DNA of 64,000 bases, taken from positions 57,969,340 to 58,033,339 of the forward strand of contig CM043942.1 in assembly GCA_014529385.2 (NCBI GenBank), in the 5' to 3' direction. Under the pieces are notes generated by a model. It saw nothing but the letters and a program-made list of their open reading frames with translations. It ran no database searches and was not told the DNA's origin. This stretch comes from Adiantum capillus-veneris (lineage: Eukaryota > Streptophyta > Polypodiopsida > Polypodiales > Pteridaceae). The position numbers were made by a program, and so were the translations under genes. This document shows, piece by piece, positions 42,824-57,138 of the stretch. How positions within the stretch are numbered: the first letter of the stretch is position 1; the number at the start of each line of letters is the position of its first letter.

Positions 42824-44238
42824 TTATCCTTGAATGCCGATTGAAGATGAGCAAAAGCTCAACTTCTCCTTGTTGACCACCTTTGTAAACATGTCTGCAG
42901 GATTTTCACTTGTATGCACCTTTCCTAGCTTTAGTTGTCCCTCTTCCAAAAGAGTGCGTATGAAGTGATATCTCACCTCAATGTGCTTTGTCCTTGAATG
43001 AAAGGCTGAGTTCTTCGCAAGATGGATAGCGCTTTGGCTATCACTGTACAAGACACAATTGTCTTGTTTGAATCCAAGCTCTTCTAAGAATCTGTGAAGC
43101 CACAGAATTTCTTTGCTTGCCTCCGTCATTGCTACATACTCTGCTTCCGTGGTAGAAAGTGAAACCACTTTCTGCAGCTTTGAAGCCCAGCTTACTGCTG
43201 TGCCTCCAACCGTGAACACATAGCCAGTAGTGCTCCTTCGAGTATCTTTGTCACCTGCCATATCTGCATCAGCATACCCTTCTAGAAAAATATCAGTTCC
43301 TCCAAAATACAAAGCATTTGTTGTTGTCCCTTTTAGATACCTAAGTATCCACTTCACAGCTTGCCAATGCTCTGTACCTGGGTTGTCCATGAACCTACTC
43401 ACAACTCCCACTGCATGTGCAATGTCTGGCCTTGTCCAGACCATAGCATACATTAGAGAACCTACCGCTGCAGCATATGGAACTTTAGACATATAGGCTA
43501 TCTCCTCTTGTGTCTTTGGACACATATCCTTCGTTAGTTTAAAATGACCAGCCAAAGGTGTAGAAACTGGTTTTGCATTTTGCATTGCAAACCTTTCTAG
43601 TACCTTCTTGATGTAATCTTCTTGAGATAGCTTTATTGTCTTCTTCGTCCTGTCCCTTGATATTTTCATACCGAGTATCCTCTTTGCCGCACCTAAATCT
43701 TTCATTGAAAAAGATTTGGACAGCTCCTCTTTTAGGTCTTTGATGTCCTGCATGTTAGCACTTGCAATCAACATGTCATCAACATACAACATTAGGATGA
43801 TGAATTTACCATCTCCCAAATTCTTCGTGTAGACGCAGTGATCCGAGTTGCATCTTGTGAATCCATGATCCAACATCCATCGATCAAACTTCAAGTACCA
43901 TTGTCTTGATGCTTGCTTTAAACCATACAAGCTCTTCTTTAATCTGCAAACCATTCTCTCCTTATCTTTTACTTCATACCCCTTTGGTTGAAGCATGTAG
44001 ATTTCCTCCTCTAAGTCACCATGAGGGAATGCCGTATTTACATCCATTTGCTCGAGATTTAAATCATGAGCAACCACAAGGCTTAAGACAAGCCTAATTG
44101 AGTTCATTTTTACAACAGGAGAAAATATTTCATTGAAGTCAATACCTTTCTTTTGAGAAAACCCTTTTACCACAAGCCTAGACTTGTACCTTTTCTTCCC
44201 ACCTTCTTCTTCCTTCAACTTGTACACCCATTTGTCCT
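42824..44238 (-). CDS. Copia B RT-RNase H (partial polyprotein, open frame)
   Basis: One open minus-strand frame of about 470 aa. RT includes KSRLVVKGFSQKKGIDF, LEQMDVNTAFPHGDLEEEIY, SLYGLKQASRQW and the catalytic LMLYVDDMLIA. The connection region has VPYAAAVGSLMYAM. RNase H has [31 protein letters not shown] and the end ENPADMFTKV. These are canonical Ty1/copia motifs with no visible lesion, but the N-terminal gag, protease and integrase are gone. The first few codons of the open frame (MELQQA) derive from the abutting gypsy sequence. It cannot move by itself. Intact motifs suggest a younger copy than Copia A. Confidence 0.92.
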
Positions 44239-44241
44239 TTG

Positions 44242-44307
44242 CCTGTTGTAATTCCAATGATCAACTATGAAAACTCATTTGATGTGCATGTGTTTGTCCT
44301 TATCTAA
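44242..44307 (+). pseudogene. small leader protein type B, C-terminal remnant, G3
   Basis: The frame reads P-V-V-I-P-M-I-N-Y-E-N-S-F-D-V-H-V-F-V-L-I then stop. This matches the G2 type B C-terminus (PVILPLINY...FDVHVFILF). It is cut off by the Copia B junction and lies 103 nt before the G3 gag ATG, so G3 also carried this ORF class. Confidence 0.75.
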
Positions 44308-44410
44308 AGTTGAGCTCCATTGAAGTTTCTGGGAATTGAGTCAGTCAAAAGTTTTGGGTTCTTGCACGTGTGTTCGAAGGGGCTCTCAAAGCATTGTAAC
44401 TTGGGTAGCC

Positions 44411-47400
44411 ATGGCTTTCTCTTATCCGGAGTTTCATGGAAGAAGTGATGAGGATGTGGAAGAATTTTTGGAAAAGATGGAGGTTGCCTGCATTAGCAAC
44501 CAGATTCATGACCCTGCGCAGATGTTACGTCTTCTCCAGATTTGTTTGAAGAGTGATGCACGAGTCTGGTCCAAAGCATTTGAAGAGGAGTTGCGTGGGG
44601 CTGATCCACCCGTAAGATTGAGTTGGGACAATCTAAGGCATGGATTGGAAGTGGATTTTGTGAACATAGAAGATCCTGACAAAGTGTGGCAATAAGTACA
44701 AGGTTTGGTGTAGAAGGAAGGTGAGCCAGTAGATGCGTACATTTGTAAGTTTTCATTGGCATGGGAGCGGATATGCAAGGCCTTAGCACCACAAGTACCC
44801 CCGCCTGACATGATGAAGAAGGACACGTTCTTGGCTGGTCTTTGGGAGAATATACATTGGAGAGTGGAGCTAAAGAAGCCTAGGACATATAAAGATGCAT
44901 TGGAGGTAGCAAGGAACAAAGAGTGGAAGCTGAGGAAAATGAGCCAGCTAGGAGTAGAGTCTTTGCCCATAAGGTATGAATTTCAGCCTATAGAGTCTTT
45001 AGAAGTTCGCATGCCAGGGGTTCATCATGAACCAGTGGTTGCTGTTACTCCTCAAGTTATGCCAATAGTGGTCACTACAACAGTGCAAGATGATGGGCTA
45101 AGGCGAGACTGGAGGCAAGTGGTAGATTTGATGAAGAATCTCAGCCTAAACATGCTAGGTCAAGTGGGAAATAATCGAGGTCAAGGGAGGTTTGCAAATC
45201 AGCCAGGAGGTGAAGAAAGACCTAGGAATGGTGCTGGACAAAGCAATCGTAGGTTCTGGAGGCAAACGCCCACATGTTATAATTGCGGAGAGTTGGGCCA
45301 CATTAGCCCACAATGTGATAAGCCACCAAGGATGGGGGGAGACATGTATCCATTGCCAAGACAAGTGCTAACTAGGTCGAATGATTATGTCATCGAAATT
45401 AAGGGAGATGAAGGAACCAGTGGACTAACCTAGGAGGAAAAGGGAAAGACAAAAGTGATAAGTGTAGTCACGTTGGAGAAGGCATCAAAGCTAGAGGATA
45501 CATTAGTGATGCCTATTAGGAAGAGGACCACAGAGGAAAATGAAGGAAGAAGTACCCCAGGTCCTAGCAAGAAGAAGGGAAAGAGCCATGAAGGCAAAGA
45601 TGTCAAGGCCAAGAGGAAAAGGAGGGCTCGTCGCAAGTTTCATGTTTCGGATTTTCCACTAGGGGATGGACAATTAATCTATGACTTAAAGGAGGATCTG
45701 ACAAGCAGGAAGGCAGATGTTACTTTTGGGCAGCTCATAGAGATGGTTCCTAAGCTAAAGCGACAGTGGAAGAGGATGGTTAAACCCAATGGAGAAAGAG
45801 CTAGAGAGAGGTTCAGTAAAGGTGTTGGCGATGGATGAGCTACCAGACATTTGCCCAATAGTAGATGTGTGGCACAAAAGAAAAAATCTAGGGACAAGGT
45901 TATGTTGATGGTGGAGCCCAAATATGCGTCATAACACACTCATGCATTGAGAAGATGGATCTTACAGTGACTGGGGTGTCAGGGTTTTGGATCAGATTGG
46001 CAAACCAGCAGAAAGTAAAATGTTTCGGTGTTGTAAAGAGTTTAGAAGTGGAAGCATATGATGCAAAGGCAGTGGTTGATTTTCATGTGATGCCAGCGGG
46101 GTTGGGAGCATATCCTATTATACTGGGTAGACCATGGTTACGTGAAGTAGGAGCTTTTTAGGATTGGAGATGTGGTACGATTAGCCTCTATGGAAAGACA
46201 AGTGCCAAGAAGCTATATAATATGGACACAAGGAAACGATTGGAAGAGCATTATGAAGATGAGGATGAGTCTAGTGATGAAGACTCTTCCACAGTGATTG
46301 AAGAGGACAGTGATAGTACTACCAGTAGTGATGAGGATGCTGATGTTGTATTTCTTCTGATGGACAAAGAAACCCAGGAGTCTGGTTTAGTTGCATTTGC
46401 GAATGAGGTTGAAGATGAAAGTGAAGGGCCTTATGGAGTGATTGAAGGGCTGATGCAAACCAGGTTGAGTTGCCAAAGAAGCAGGAATTGATGACACAAA
46501 TGATCAGTGGAGACCTCTCAGCCATGGAGAAGGAGATATATTTGCACATGCTAGCTAGTTTTCCTGATTTGTTCATTACTTCATATGAAGAGATCAGAGG
46601 GTTCAAGGGTGAAGAGATGCATATAGAGCTGAAAGAAGGTGCTAAGCCAGTGAGGCAAAGGCTAAGAAGGATGGGTCAAGAGCATATGGAAGCCTTGCGG
46701 AAAGAGGTGGACAAGCTATTCAAGGCAGGTTTCATAGTCCCACTGGAGACCACAGAATGGGAGAGTCCAGTAGTAGTCAGTCCAAAGAAGGATGGGAAGT
46801 GGAGGATTTGTGTAGATTTTAAACCCTTAAACACAGCCACTAAGAAGAATCCATATCCTCTTCCATTCATTGTTTTGATCTTGGATTCAGTGGGCAGGTT
46901 ATGAGAGGTACAGTGTGTGTGATGGTTTTTCAGGCTATTTTCAATTGAAGATTGCTCTTAAAGACCGAACAAAGACAACTTTCATTACACCATGGGGCTG
47001 CTATTGCTACACGGTATTTCCATTTGGGTTGTCAAATGGACCATCTTTCTATCAAGAGAGAGAAAATTGGGTATTGGAACCATTCATTGGCAGTTGTGTT
47101 AAAGCTTTTATGGATGACTTCTGTGTCTACAGCAGTAGGGTTGAACACCATGAGAAGTTGCAGATGGTATTGGCTCGATATGATGAATGTGGAGGACAAT
47201 TAAATCCAAAGAAATGTCATCTAGCACAGCGAAGGGTGATGTTATTGGGCCATATGGTGTCAGAAAATGGCATTGAGGCTGATCCAGATAAGGTTAAGTC
47301 TATTATTCTTCTTCCATCACCTACGAGTACGAAGCAATTGGCAACCTTTATACAAAAATTGAAGTACATGGCATGGTTTATTCCATTGTCTTCGCATCTT

Positions 47401-49766
47401 CTTTATCCATTACAGCAAGTGGCAAATCATGATCCATTGCAATGGGATGACAAGTGTGAAGAAGTGTTTCAAGAGGTGAAAGAGGTGTTAGGGGGTATGT
47501 CAGCCATGCAGGCTCCTGATTGGGAGAAAGTGTTTTATGTACATCCATCAGTAGGGGATGATGCCATTGGAGCCATGCTATTGCAAAAGGGGAAGGGTAG
47601 CCATTATATGAGGCCAGTGTATTGTGCAAGCCGAGTGAGGTTGGTAGCAGAGAGAAAGTTCTCGGAAGTAGAGCTAGTGATGGCCAGTGTAATATTTACT
47701 TGTTGAAGATTTCGTCATTACTTGCTACCACGACCGTTTGTTTTCTTGATGAGTTATGCCTTTTTTCCACAATTAATTAATGGCACTAACATGTCAAATG
47801 TGGTGAAGAAATGGGTGATTGAGCTGCAAGAGTTTGGGTTCTCTTTTCTAGTGGAAGACAGTACAAGGGCTACCCTAGCCAATTTGTTGACCTACAAGGA
47901 GAATCCCCTTATTGTTAAGGAAGAGGTGGTGAGAAAGGTAGTTGAAGAAGTGCCACATATCAGCAATGCACATGTGTTGTTCTTTGATGGCTCATACAGA
48001 AAGAGCCATGATGCAGCTTCAGGGGGTATAGCACTTTATGATCCAGAGGGGAAGCTAGTATGCAAGAGGGGGTTCAAATTGGATGCTCATAGTAACAATG
48101 AGGCTGAATATGCTACTCTGGAAGCCGGATTACACATTTGTTTGAAGCATGGGGTTCGAAGGTTGAGCATAAAAGGTGATGCCTTGTTAGTGGTGAAGCA
48201 AGTGCTGGGTGTGTGGAAGAGAAAGAACAACTCATTGAAGGAAATGTGTTTTAGAATTAAAGGTCTGTTAAAAAAGTTTGAAGCATGGAGCATCAGACAC
48301 ATTGAACGTGCTCTAAATGGAGAGTCACATGAATCAGCTCAAAGCATGATTGGGGAGCTATTTGTGTTGAGGACCACTTTACCTCTTTATCATGGCCGGG
48401 AAAGTTTGGCTCAAGAAGAGGAGTTTTTGCTAACAGGAATTATTCCAAAGGAGATTCAGAAGTCTAAGAAGTATGGTTTTGTGCGTAGATCATACAGGTA
48501 CAAATTGATTGGTGATGTATTATACATGAAAGGGGCTGATCTCGTGTTGAGATGTGTACCTTGGAGGGAGGAGTTTTACAGAGTGTTGGAAGAGAATCAT
48601 GAAGGCGCATGTGGAATTTTGTTTTAAAGATCACTTTGCATAAGATCTTGCAAGAGGGGTATGTATGGCCTAGTTTGCACAAGGATGTTCACCATTGGTG
48701 TAGGTCTTGCAATAGGTGTCAAGCATTTGGGAAGAGAGTGTTGAAGCCAGAGCTATGAAAAACCATTATGGCGTTTGATGTGTTTGAAAAGTGGGGGATT
48801 GATGCAATAGGCCCATTACCTATCACAAGCAGGGGCAAAAGCTATATTTTGACTGTAGTGGACTATCTCTCTAGATGGGCAGAGGCTATAGCAGTAAATC
48901 AAATCACTGCAAAGGATGTGGCAAAATTTGTGTATGATGAAATATGTTGCAAGTTTGAGGTGCCACTAGAGCTACTTTCGGATAAGGGGCCAGGATTCAG
49001 AGCTAAACTGCTAGATTTTTTATGCACGAAGATGAAGATTAGGCACCAGCATACCACTCCTTATTACCTACAGTGTAATGGCTTAAATGAAAGATTCAAT
49101 GGTGAGTTGGTACAAATTCTTTTGAAAGTGACAGAGCACCAAGGAAGGAATTGGGATTTGGAATTGCCTAGTGCATTATGGGCTTAACGTACGTCGGTGA
49201 AGACAGGTACAGGGTTTACTCCATTTCATTTGGTATATGGAAAGGAAGCACTATTGCCTGTGGAAGTAGAGTTGCCTGCAGTAAAGATGTTAGAAAAGTT
49301 TCTTGGGCCGCCTAGTGATGCATTCAAAGAGAGGCTCTTACAGTTACAAGAGGTTCAGCTGGATAGGATAATTGCATTGGAGCAGTATGGGCAGATGCAA
49401 GATAAGGCTTTGGCAAAGATAAATGAAAAGGTCAAAAGTAAGGGTATCAAGAAGCATGACTTGGTTTTGCGCTATAACAGTAAGCTGGACAACACCTTCC
49501 AAAAGAAGTTTCAAATTAACTGGGAAGCCCCTTTCAAGGTAGTGGAGTGTTTTCCGAATGGTACATATCCGTTGGCTAACCTGGATGGAATTCTGCTTAA
49601 GTCAAGGGTCAATGGATTGTGTCTTAAATTATATCATGCCAGGTTAATGATGGTGGAGCAAGATGAGTTGTCTGTGGAGCAAGTAATGTTGGTGGTGAAG
49701 GATGAGGAGACTTGCCAACGCTGCGAGTCTCAAATCGCTTTTTGCTTTGTTGCTGATCATGAATGA
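44411..49766 (+). pseudogene. gypsy G3 gag-pol (Tat-like, heavily broken)
   Basis: Gag starts at 44411 (MAFSYPEFHGRSDED) with in-frame stops at 44693, 44711 and 45431. The zinc knuckle is CYNCGELGHISPQC. The retropepsin motif VDGGAQICVI (~45910) follows a frameshift. RT pieces run 46470-47706 (WESPVVVSPKKD, CDGFSGYF, FMDDFCVYS) with a frameshift near 46,895. The first RNase H has His-Pro-Ser in place of the catalytic Asp segment and ends at a TGA (47704). The second RNase H (47970-48360) keeps FDGSY, NNEAEY and GDALLVV, but its last Asp region reads NGESHESA. The integrase finger is broken near 48,625. The core (48770-49187) has GIDAIGPL, LSDKGPGF and NGLNERFNG, then a stop at 49185 and the C-terminal region to 49766. 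G3 belongs to the same lineage as G1 and G2 but is older. Confidence 0.93.
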
Positions 49767-49783
49767 TCTAGCAAGCTAGGGGA

Positions 49784-51016
<1,233 letters not shown>

Positions 51017-51247
51017 TGGTTATATCATCAGCACTTCCACTTTCTAGCAAAGAGACCACCAAGGTACACAACACCCAATCACGCAGTTGCGACTACCTTC
51101 ACACGAGTGTTGAAGTCGACAACCAGGTAACCCATTGATCATGCACAATATGTGCTATCCACGCTGAAGTGTACCAAGAAACAGGGCAAGATAACCTATC
51201 TAGGAGCACTTGAGGTACTCACAAGAATAGCATACCATGCTATCGAC

Positions 51248-53961
51248 ATGGCAGACAATTTGCCACCTGCCCCAGATCAAAACACATGGATAGTGTCAGC
51301 ACAGCCATCTCAAAGAACCACAAGGTCGACAAAAAAGAATTTACAAATTTGATGAAGAGTCTGTAGAAAGCTCTCATGAGGCACATAGCAGCAAAATCTC
51401 AGAAAATGAAGAGAAGAGAGCCAAAACAGAGGAGATGAAGAAGAAGGCAGTCGATGCACATCAAGAAGAGACTCAACAAAAAAAGGCAAGGTTTGAAAGG
51501 GAAAATGAGATCTACGAAAGAAGTCGCCAAGCTGCAGGTGAGGACCCAGCATGGTGGGTTCGAAGAGATATAAAAGGTCCCCGAACCAAGAATCCTGTCA
51601 GGAGAGAACCAGAAGATCCCAAGGATTCTCTTGAACGCGTGTTCTAGGAAGCAGAAGTGTTAAAGCTAAAAGAAGCTCAAGAACCTGAAAGAAAAGAAAA
51701 GGAAGATGCGACGGAACAGCAAAGAAAATCTGAAGCGACCCAACAAAGTGAAGCGCAACACGATCAAGAAGAGATGTCTCCCAGACCATCATCACATACT
51801 ATGGAACAACAAGACCACCCCCATGCCAAGCCCTCCACCTTCACCAACACTTAGACTCACTGAGGGAGAGAAAACCAAGGAAAAGGAGCCTCATATGCAA
51901 GAAGCAGCAGGATCTGAACAATAGGCAACAACTACTTTTGAGCAATCCAAAGCAAAAGAGCCAGAACCGGAAAGGGAAGCAAGTCCTAAACCACAAGAGA
52001 CTACCAGCTTTGAGCAACCTAAGGCACAAGAAACAGACGCCACCCCATCTACCACCACCCAGCGGGAAACGGCCAAGGCATCCACAAAGCCTCAAGGAGA
52101 CAAAGCAGTTGAAGCAACCGTAGCCCCACCCAAGGAGCCACAAGAGACTACTGAAACATCTAAGCAGCTCATAGATTAAGAAGATTGGCATAAAAAAGAT
52201 GAAGTAATTCTCCAAGTAAACAAATATGCCAAGAAAATGGAGGAAATGACGAAGAAAATGCAATCAATAACACTTAGCCACAGTGCTAAGGCTAGAGAAT
52301 TGGAGATGGTGATAGATGATACTCTGCAAGGAGAACTAGAGGACAGGATGACTGTCATCACCGGTCTGCAAAGACAAATCCAAGAGTTGAAAGTTGAAGC
52401 TCAACAACACCAGCTGGTGAGAGAAAAGAAAGAAAAGGAAATGAAAGAGCTAGGTGAACTTCTCACGAAGTTAACACATGCATGTAAGACCAAAGATGAA
52501 CAACTGACAAAGGTTACCAACTAACTCTTAACTACAACTCTATCAGTTTAAAAGATCCAAGTGCAGCTTGACGTGGAAAACGCTTCATTACAATATTCAG
52601 AGCAAAGGATCAATGATCAGGTAACCTTCTTGCGATAGATAAGAGAAAATCCCGCAGTTGCCTCAATCAAAGGTACAGATAAAGTGTATAAAGCACTAGA
52701 AAAGAAGAATAACGATCTCAAGCTTGAGCTAAATCTAGAACAGTCACAACACAGAGACCTTGCATTAATGCGGGTACAAAGAGAAGAAGAGATGCTCAAG
52801 GAGATAGCAGAACTCTAGAGAGTTAACTACTGTGAGACGGACAGCAAGAGACGCAAGAGGAAGCAGGTACTTCAGAACAACCCCACATTGAAATTCCCTC
52901 AGTCTCTTTCATTGAGATGAAAACATCGCCGGCAAAAAGACCAAGAGGAGAAGAAGACTTTCAGGTACCAATCACATATGACGATCAAGTGCCAATGGTC
53001 CAGCTGTCAAAAGCTGAAGAAGATGCACTTAAGGAGCAGGTCGCTCAAGAAACGGATGAGCGATGGAAAGCAGCGATGGATTGGGAGTTGAGAGTTCTCC
53101 ATTTAGTCAATGTTACTCAACTCACTCCCAACCAAATCAATGCACAATGGCATCAACAATCACTGCCATATCCCTTGATCAAGGTAGAGCTTCTACAGAT
53201 TAAGAAACAACTATATAAAGACATGCAAGCAGAAGGCATAGATGAAGTCCACCCCAAGTGGAGAAAGATTTGGCTGAACAAGAATCCCCGATACTTGATT
53301 CTGTTCACAATAGCACCTGCAGCACTTCAAAAAGACCCGGCTTTTTGTCATGTACCAAGAGTAAGGACGTGGCAAGCACATGAGGCAATGACAAAGAAGT
53401 GGCCTACATGGATGAATTATCTGAGATTGCCAGATCCAAAAAAGGGAACACCGACAGAGGAATACATGGTGAAAACCTAACGAGAGCCATGGCATTCTTC
53501 AAAAGCCTCCATGATCTCTCATGTGCTATGCTCTATAAAAGTTTCCGAATGCTGCTCACATGCATTGATGCCTTTCACGAGCCAGAGCAAGCAGGAGCAC
53601 CGTGGATATCGTTCCTCGAGGGAAATAAGGGTCTATGCTACGATCTAAGCATCCAACCTTTCGAAGAAGTCCTTTATGGCTTCTATGCCCGCTGCATGTT
53701 CTTGCCATCTCACAATATGTTGGCATTTGAGGAAGCGTTCTATACATGGTTTTTCACTTGGCGAACAAAGATTTTTGGGCCAGTGATTAGCAACCTAACT
53801 TCCAGATTTGTAGGCTACTCATCCATCGAGCTCAAGAACAAAGTCACCATGCAATTTTTGTTGGTTCCAGACAAAGAAAGAAAGATCAGATATGAGAAAG
53901 CTTTACATGCACTTAAAGACCACCTCGCCAGCCGTCAACCCGAAGATTATTTCAACCCATA
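51248..53961 (+). pseudogene. R2 coiled-coil retroelement protein (broken ORF)
   Basis: Candidate ATG at 51248 (MADNLPPAPDQNTW). It has a basic R-TTRSTKK segment like the R1 start, then a Lys/Glu coiled-coil region (51360-51650), a Pro/Thr/Gln-rich linker with repeated TTFEQ/TTSFEQ and KE-P units (51850-52170), and a second long coiled coil (52190-52820). The C-terminal domain (52917-53961) has QQSLPYPLIK, FCHVPRVRTWQAHE, PTWMNYLRLP, MFLPSHNMLAFEEAFYTWFF and a final KERKIRYEKALHALKDHL. Frames change or stop several times (for example 51353, 51647, 52522 and near 53,480). It is homologous to R1 throughout the C-terminal domain. No enzyme motif is visible. Confidence 0.65.
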
Positions 53962-53974
53962 AAGCTGTGAGGCA

Positions 53975-53991
53975 GGCGAGGAGGGGGGGAA
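53975..53991 (+). other. R2 polypurine tract
   Basis: AGGCGAGGAGGGGGGGAA directly precedes TGTTAGC, the same arrangement as R1. Confidence 0.7.
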
Positions 53992-54873
53992 TGTTAGCAG
54001 CAAGCTAACTCGGATACCATTTTTCGGAGCTCTCATTGTAAAAACATTTATGATTTTGATGAATCGGGAATATTATAACTCTTATTTTCCAGATAAATAT
54101 TGTAATTGATGAGTCAGGGATACAAGCTTCCAGGTTGTATCAACCTATCTTTAGTTAGAGCTCCTAAATTATTAGTTTTGACCACCAAAAACCTTAGCTA
54201 AGGTATAACAGCCAATTTTGTAAAGTTATTATTATAAAGTTTTGGATAATGAAATACACAGCGTGAGCTAACGGCGCTCACTTCTCTCCTTTTCGCGCTT
54301 CATACTCCCTCCCTCGTTGTCACATTGTAGTCACGTATGTTGCGTTGCAATCGAAGGTAAGAGCTATACGCATTGATGTAAGCATTTCACGGTATTTCGT
54401 AGATTTTGGCGTCACCGACCCGTAGCCTAATTTCATCATAAGTAGAAATTTACACTTCAAAATCAAAAACTAAGCATAGATGGGGTATTGGGGCATCATT
54501 GCTAAGAATTTAGATGCATTCTCGGCCGAAAACGACTAAGTCAAAAATCCATTGTTGTTAATAATCGCGATTTTTGCACTTGACCTAAAGTGAGATTTGA
54601 GACCACAATCATGTGTGCTTAGGTATTATAAACATTTTCTAGAAGTTTCGTTATGTTTGGATATCATTTGATGCTGTAACGGATGTGATTTGTTTGTCGA
54701 TGAGCGATTAATTGGCTTTTGGTGATTTCAGTCACTTGAGTGCAGCTTGAGTTAGATGCGAGTTGTTTGTTCTTTTCCAAGAGATTGACAACCTCTTGTA
54801 GCCTCTATGCACTAGTCAAGTCAGCTTCGTCCCATGGATTGACAATTTATTTGTGGTTCTCACTACATCTGCA
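53992..54873 (+). mobile_element. R2 3' LTR (candidate)
   Basis: It starts TGTTAGC and probably ends near ACATCTGCA, about 882 bp. It shares landmark phrases with the R1 LTR. The 3' end is inferred from length and the CA terminus. Confidence 0.5.
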
Positions 54874-54884
54874 ATAAGATAGGA

Positions 54885-55937
54885 GTGAGTTTAGACACCC
54901 GTCCCACACTTGTAGAGAAAGGTAAAGCTAAAGTGGAGCTTCCAATGATTAGCACAAAAGGAGTGACATCATATGCCTCTACGTCAAAGAACCCTCATGG
55001 ATCAGCTTTTTCAGGAAAGTCAAGCTTTCAAAATTTCAAGTCAATTGCTGACCCAACTAAAACCTCTAAGGAGCCACCCAAAAAATCAAAGGTATATCAA
55101 CTAAAGTACTCAAGAAAGCAAAGGAAAGTCAAGCAAATGTTTGTTTTGAGCAATTTAGTCAAAGTCAATGATCCGGTTTGGATTAAAGACAGAAAATCAA
55201 CACAGAAAGACAAACACATGGGATGGACAGCACCACAATGGAGCTTAAAAGAACAGGAGTACTATGGAAGTAATAGACAGATATGGGCACCAAAACCTCA
55301 GGTAAGAACATATGAAGTAACATCAAGTCCCTCCCAAGAAATAAGACCCACAAGGTATCAACCTCGACAATATCCTAGGATACCTAATAAGCAGGTATAC
55401 AATAGAACAATATCAAAAGATACTAAAGTCTACCACAACTCTCAAGAGGATACAGAACAAAGGCGGATCTCAAAGAATCTTCTTGGACAAGGATTCTACA
55501 AAAGTTATACAAAGATTTGGCTACCAGTCAACCACAAGCCAACTGCAACTACACCAGAATTGCATGAAGATCTCAAGAGCTCAACAAGACCTACAGCTCA
55601 ACAAAGACAACAAAGGAATTACAAAGGTCCTCAAAAGATTTGGATTCCTAAGTCTTTCAATGCTCCTAGTCAAAAGCCAAATGCCGACAGTGAACATAGG
55701 TCTACAACAACATGAAAGACTCCTATCAACAAGCCTAATTGGAGAATCAAACAGATAATAGAGTCCTCAAAGTCAAAGAAGGACAACCAAACCAACGAGA
55801 ATGCAAATTCAAAGATGATGAAACATGTATGGCAAAAGAAACCTTCAATGCCAACTTGGTCCTTCACTAATCCTCTTTTTGAGGATTCGAGCTTACTTTT
55901 ACCTGAAGAAATGTTTGTAGTAAGCACAAGAATGTAA
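54885..55937 (+). pseudogene. retroelement gag-like protein with repeated W-P-K motifs
   Basis: The open frame at 54885-55715 starts at a GTG with no ATG nearby and is very rich in K, Q, S, T and P. A motif of the form K/Q-IW-x-P-K recurs (RQIWAPKPQ, KIWLPV, KIWIPKSF), and a W continues to recur in a shifted frame (KHVWQKKPS at about 55,826). Repeated 'IWVPK' motifs occur in some plant gag-like ORFs, as far as I recall, but the match is weak. About 1.2 kb downstream a PPT-like run and TGTTAAC occur, suggesting this is the body of another LTR element. Confidence 0.4.
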
Positions 55938-57138
55938 AAAGTCAATTCGCCAGGGTGCAAAAAACACTCTTTGGCATAGTCAGAGTCGGGATGTTGAGCC
56001 ATAAAATGAGCACAGCATTAGTCCCAAAGCTTCAAGTTGTAATAAATTGTGTGCTAAGATTCGTAGTTATTAGGCTTACGCTCCAGCTGGAAGAGTTGAG
56101 CATATCTAAGTCATGTCACTCATGCTCGATGAGATGAGCATAAGAGTCGAAGTCTATTAACTTACAATTGATGGAGTGTCGAAGAGTCCAACATGCACGC
56201 ACAGTGCACAATAAGATGAGAGTACATATCCTCGTCAACGAAACCATTCTTTAAGGGGTGTCAGCTTGCAAAGCCATGTCATTGATAAGTGCAACGGTTA
56301 TGGGGGGTGGTACCAAGGGGTTTCCATGGTGAGCAAGAAGGTGTGTTGTAGAGAACGAAAGAAGAGAGAGACAGAGAGAGAGAGAGAGAGTAGTCGACAC
56401 AAATTAAAAACACACGCTTTTTTTATTTTATTGAAAACCTACAATATAAAAGGCAAACTTTCCATGCAAACTTTACTCTAATTGAGCCTACCTGCATGCT
56501 ATAGGCAGTGCTCCCACGGATTTGACACTTCTTGGGCTTCGAAACCCAACAGTCATGTGCTTTGATAGCTACACCATCTTTCTGAAGAACCCCTCAAAAT
56601 CCTTCTTGCACAGCATATTGTTTCCCATGCATTTCTGTGTATGGATATATAGGATGTCCCATCATTGGACATATGCATTAGACACTCTTGTTTCCTTCCA
56701 CCTATGCACCTTGAGTGGACTACAACAGGCAAACCAATGTTCCATCATGCTACCCTCTCATATTTGCTACCTTTTTAATTCCATATCTATCAGCAAATAT
56801 TTCCTTGAGTACTTTATTCATATTTCCCATGCTAATAAGCACCCCAATAATGTGCGTATTCCAAAGGTACTTTTTTTTCATTGGGTTTTTTTCCTTTGGT
56901 CATCCAAGTATTACACCTTAATTTAGAACCTCATCATTCTACGTCCCTTGTACATACTTTTCATAATTAAACAACAACCTCATCATTATGTTATTATAAC
57001 GGAAAAATCACATCAGACATATTCGGACCAATGAAGATGCTGTAGCAAATTGAACCTCATCAACAAATGAAGATGATCAGCTCATCAACAACCAATCAAA
57101 AACCTTCCACAACCTCCACGGAGGACGGGCACTAAAAT
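55938..57138. other. no gene recognised
   Basis: Only short frames without family features, and a short GA run at 56369-56390. Confidence 0.5.

Larger units (their letters stand above)
41967..44241 (-). mobile_element. Ty1/copia element Copia B, 5'-truncated
   Basis: It is in the minus orientation. The 3' LTR is 41967-42763. Internal sequence encodes RT/RNase H only and ends at about 44241, where a G3 small-ORF remnant begins in the plus orientation. Gag, protease, integrase, PBS and 5' LTR are missing, so insertion was followed by a deletion that also removed the far side of the target. Confidence 0.9.
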
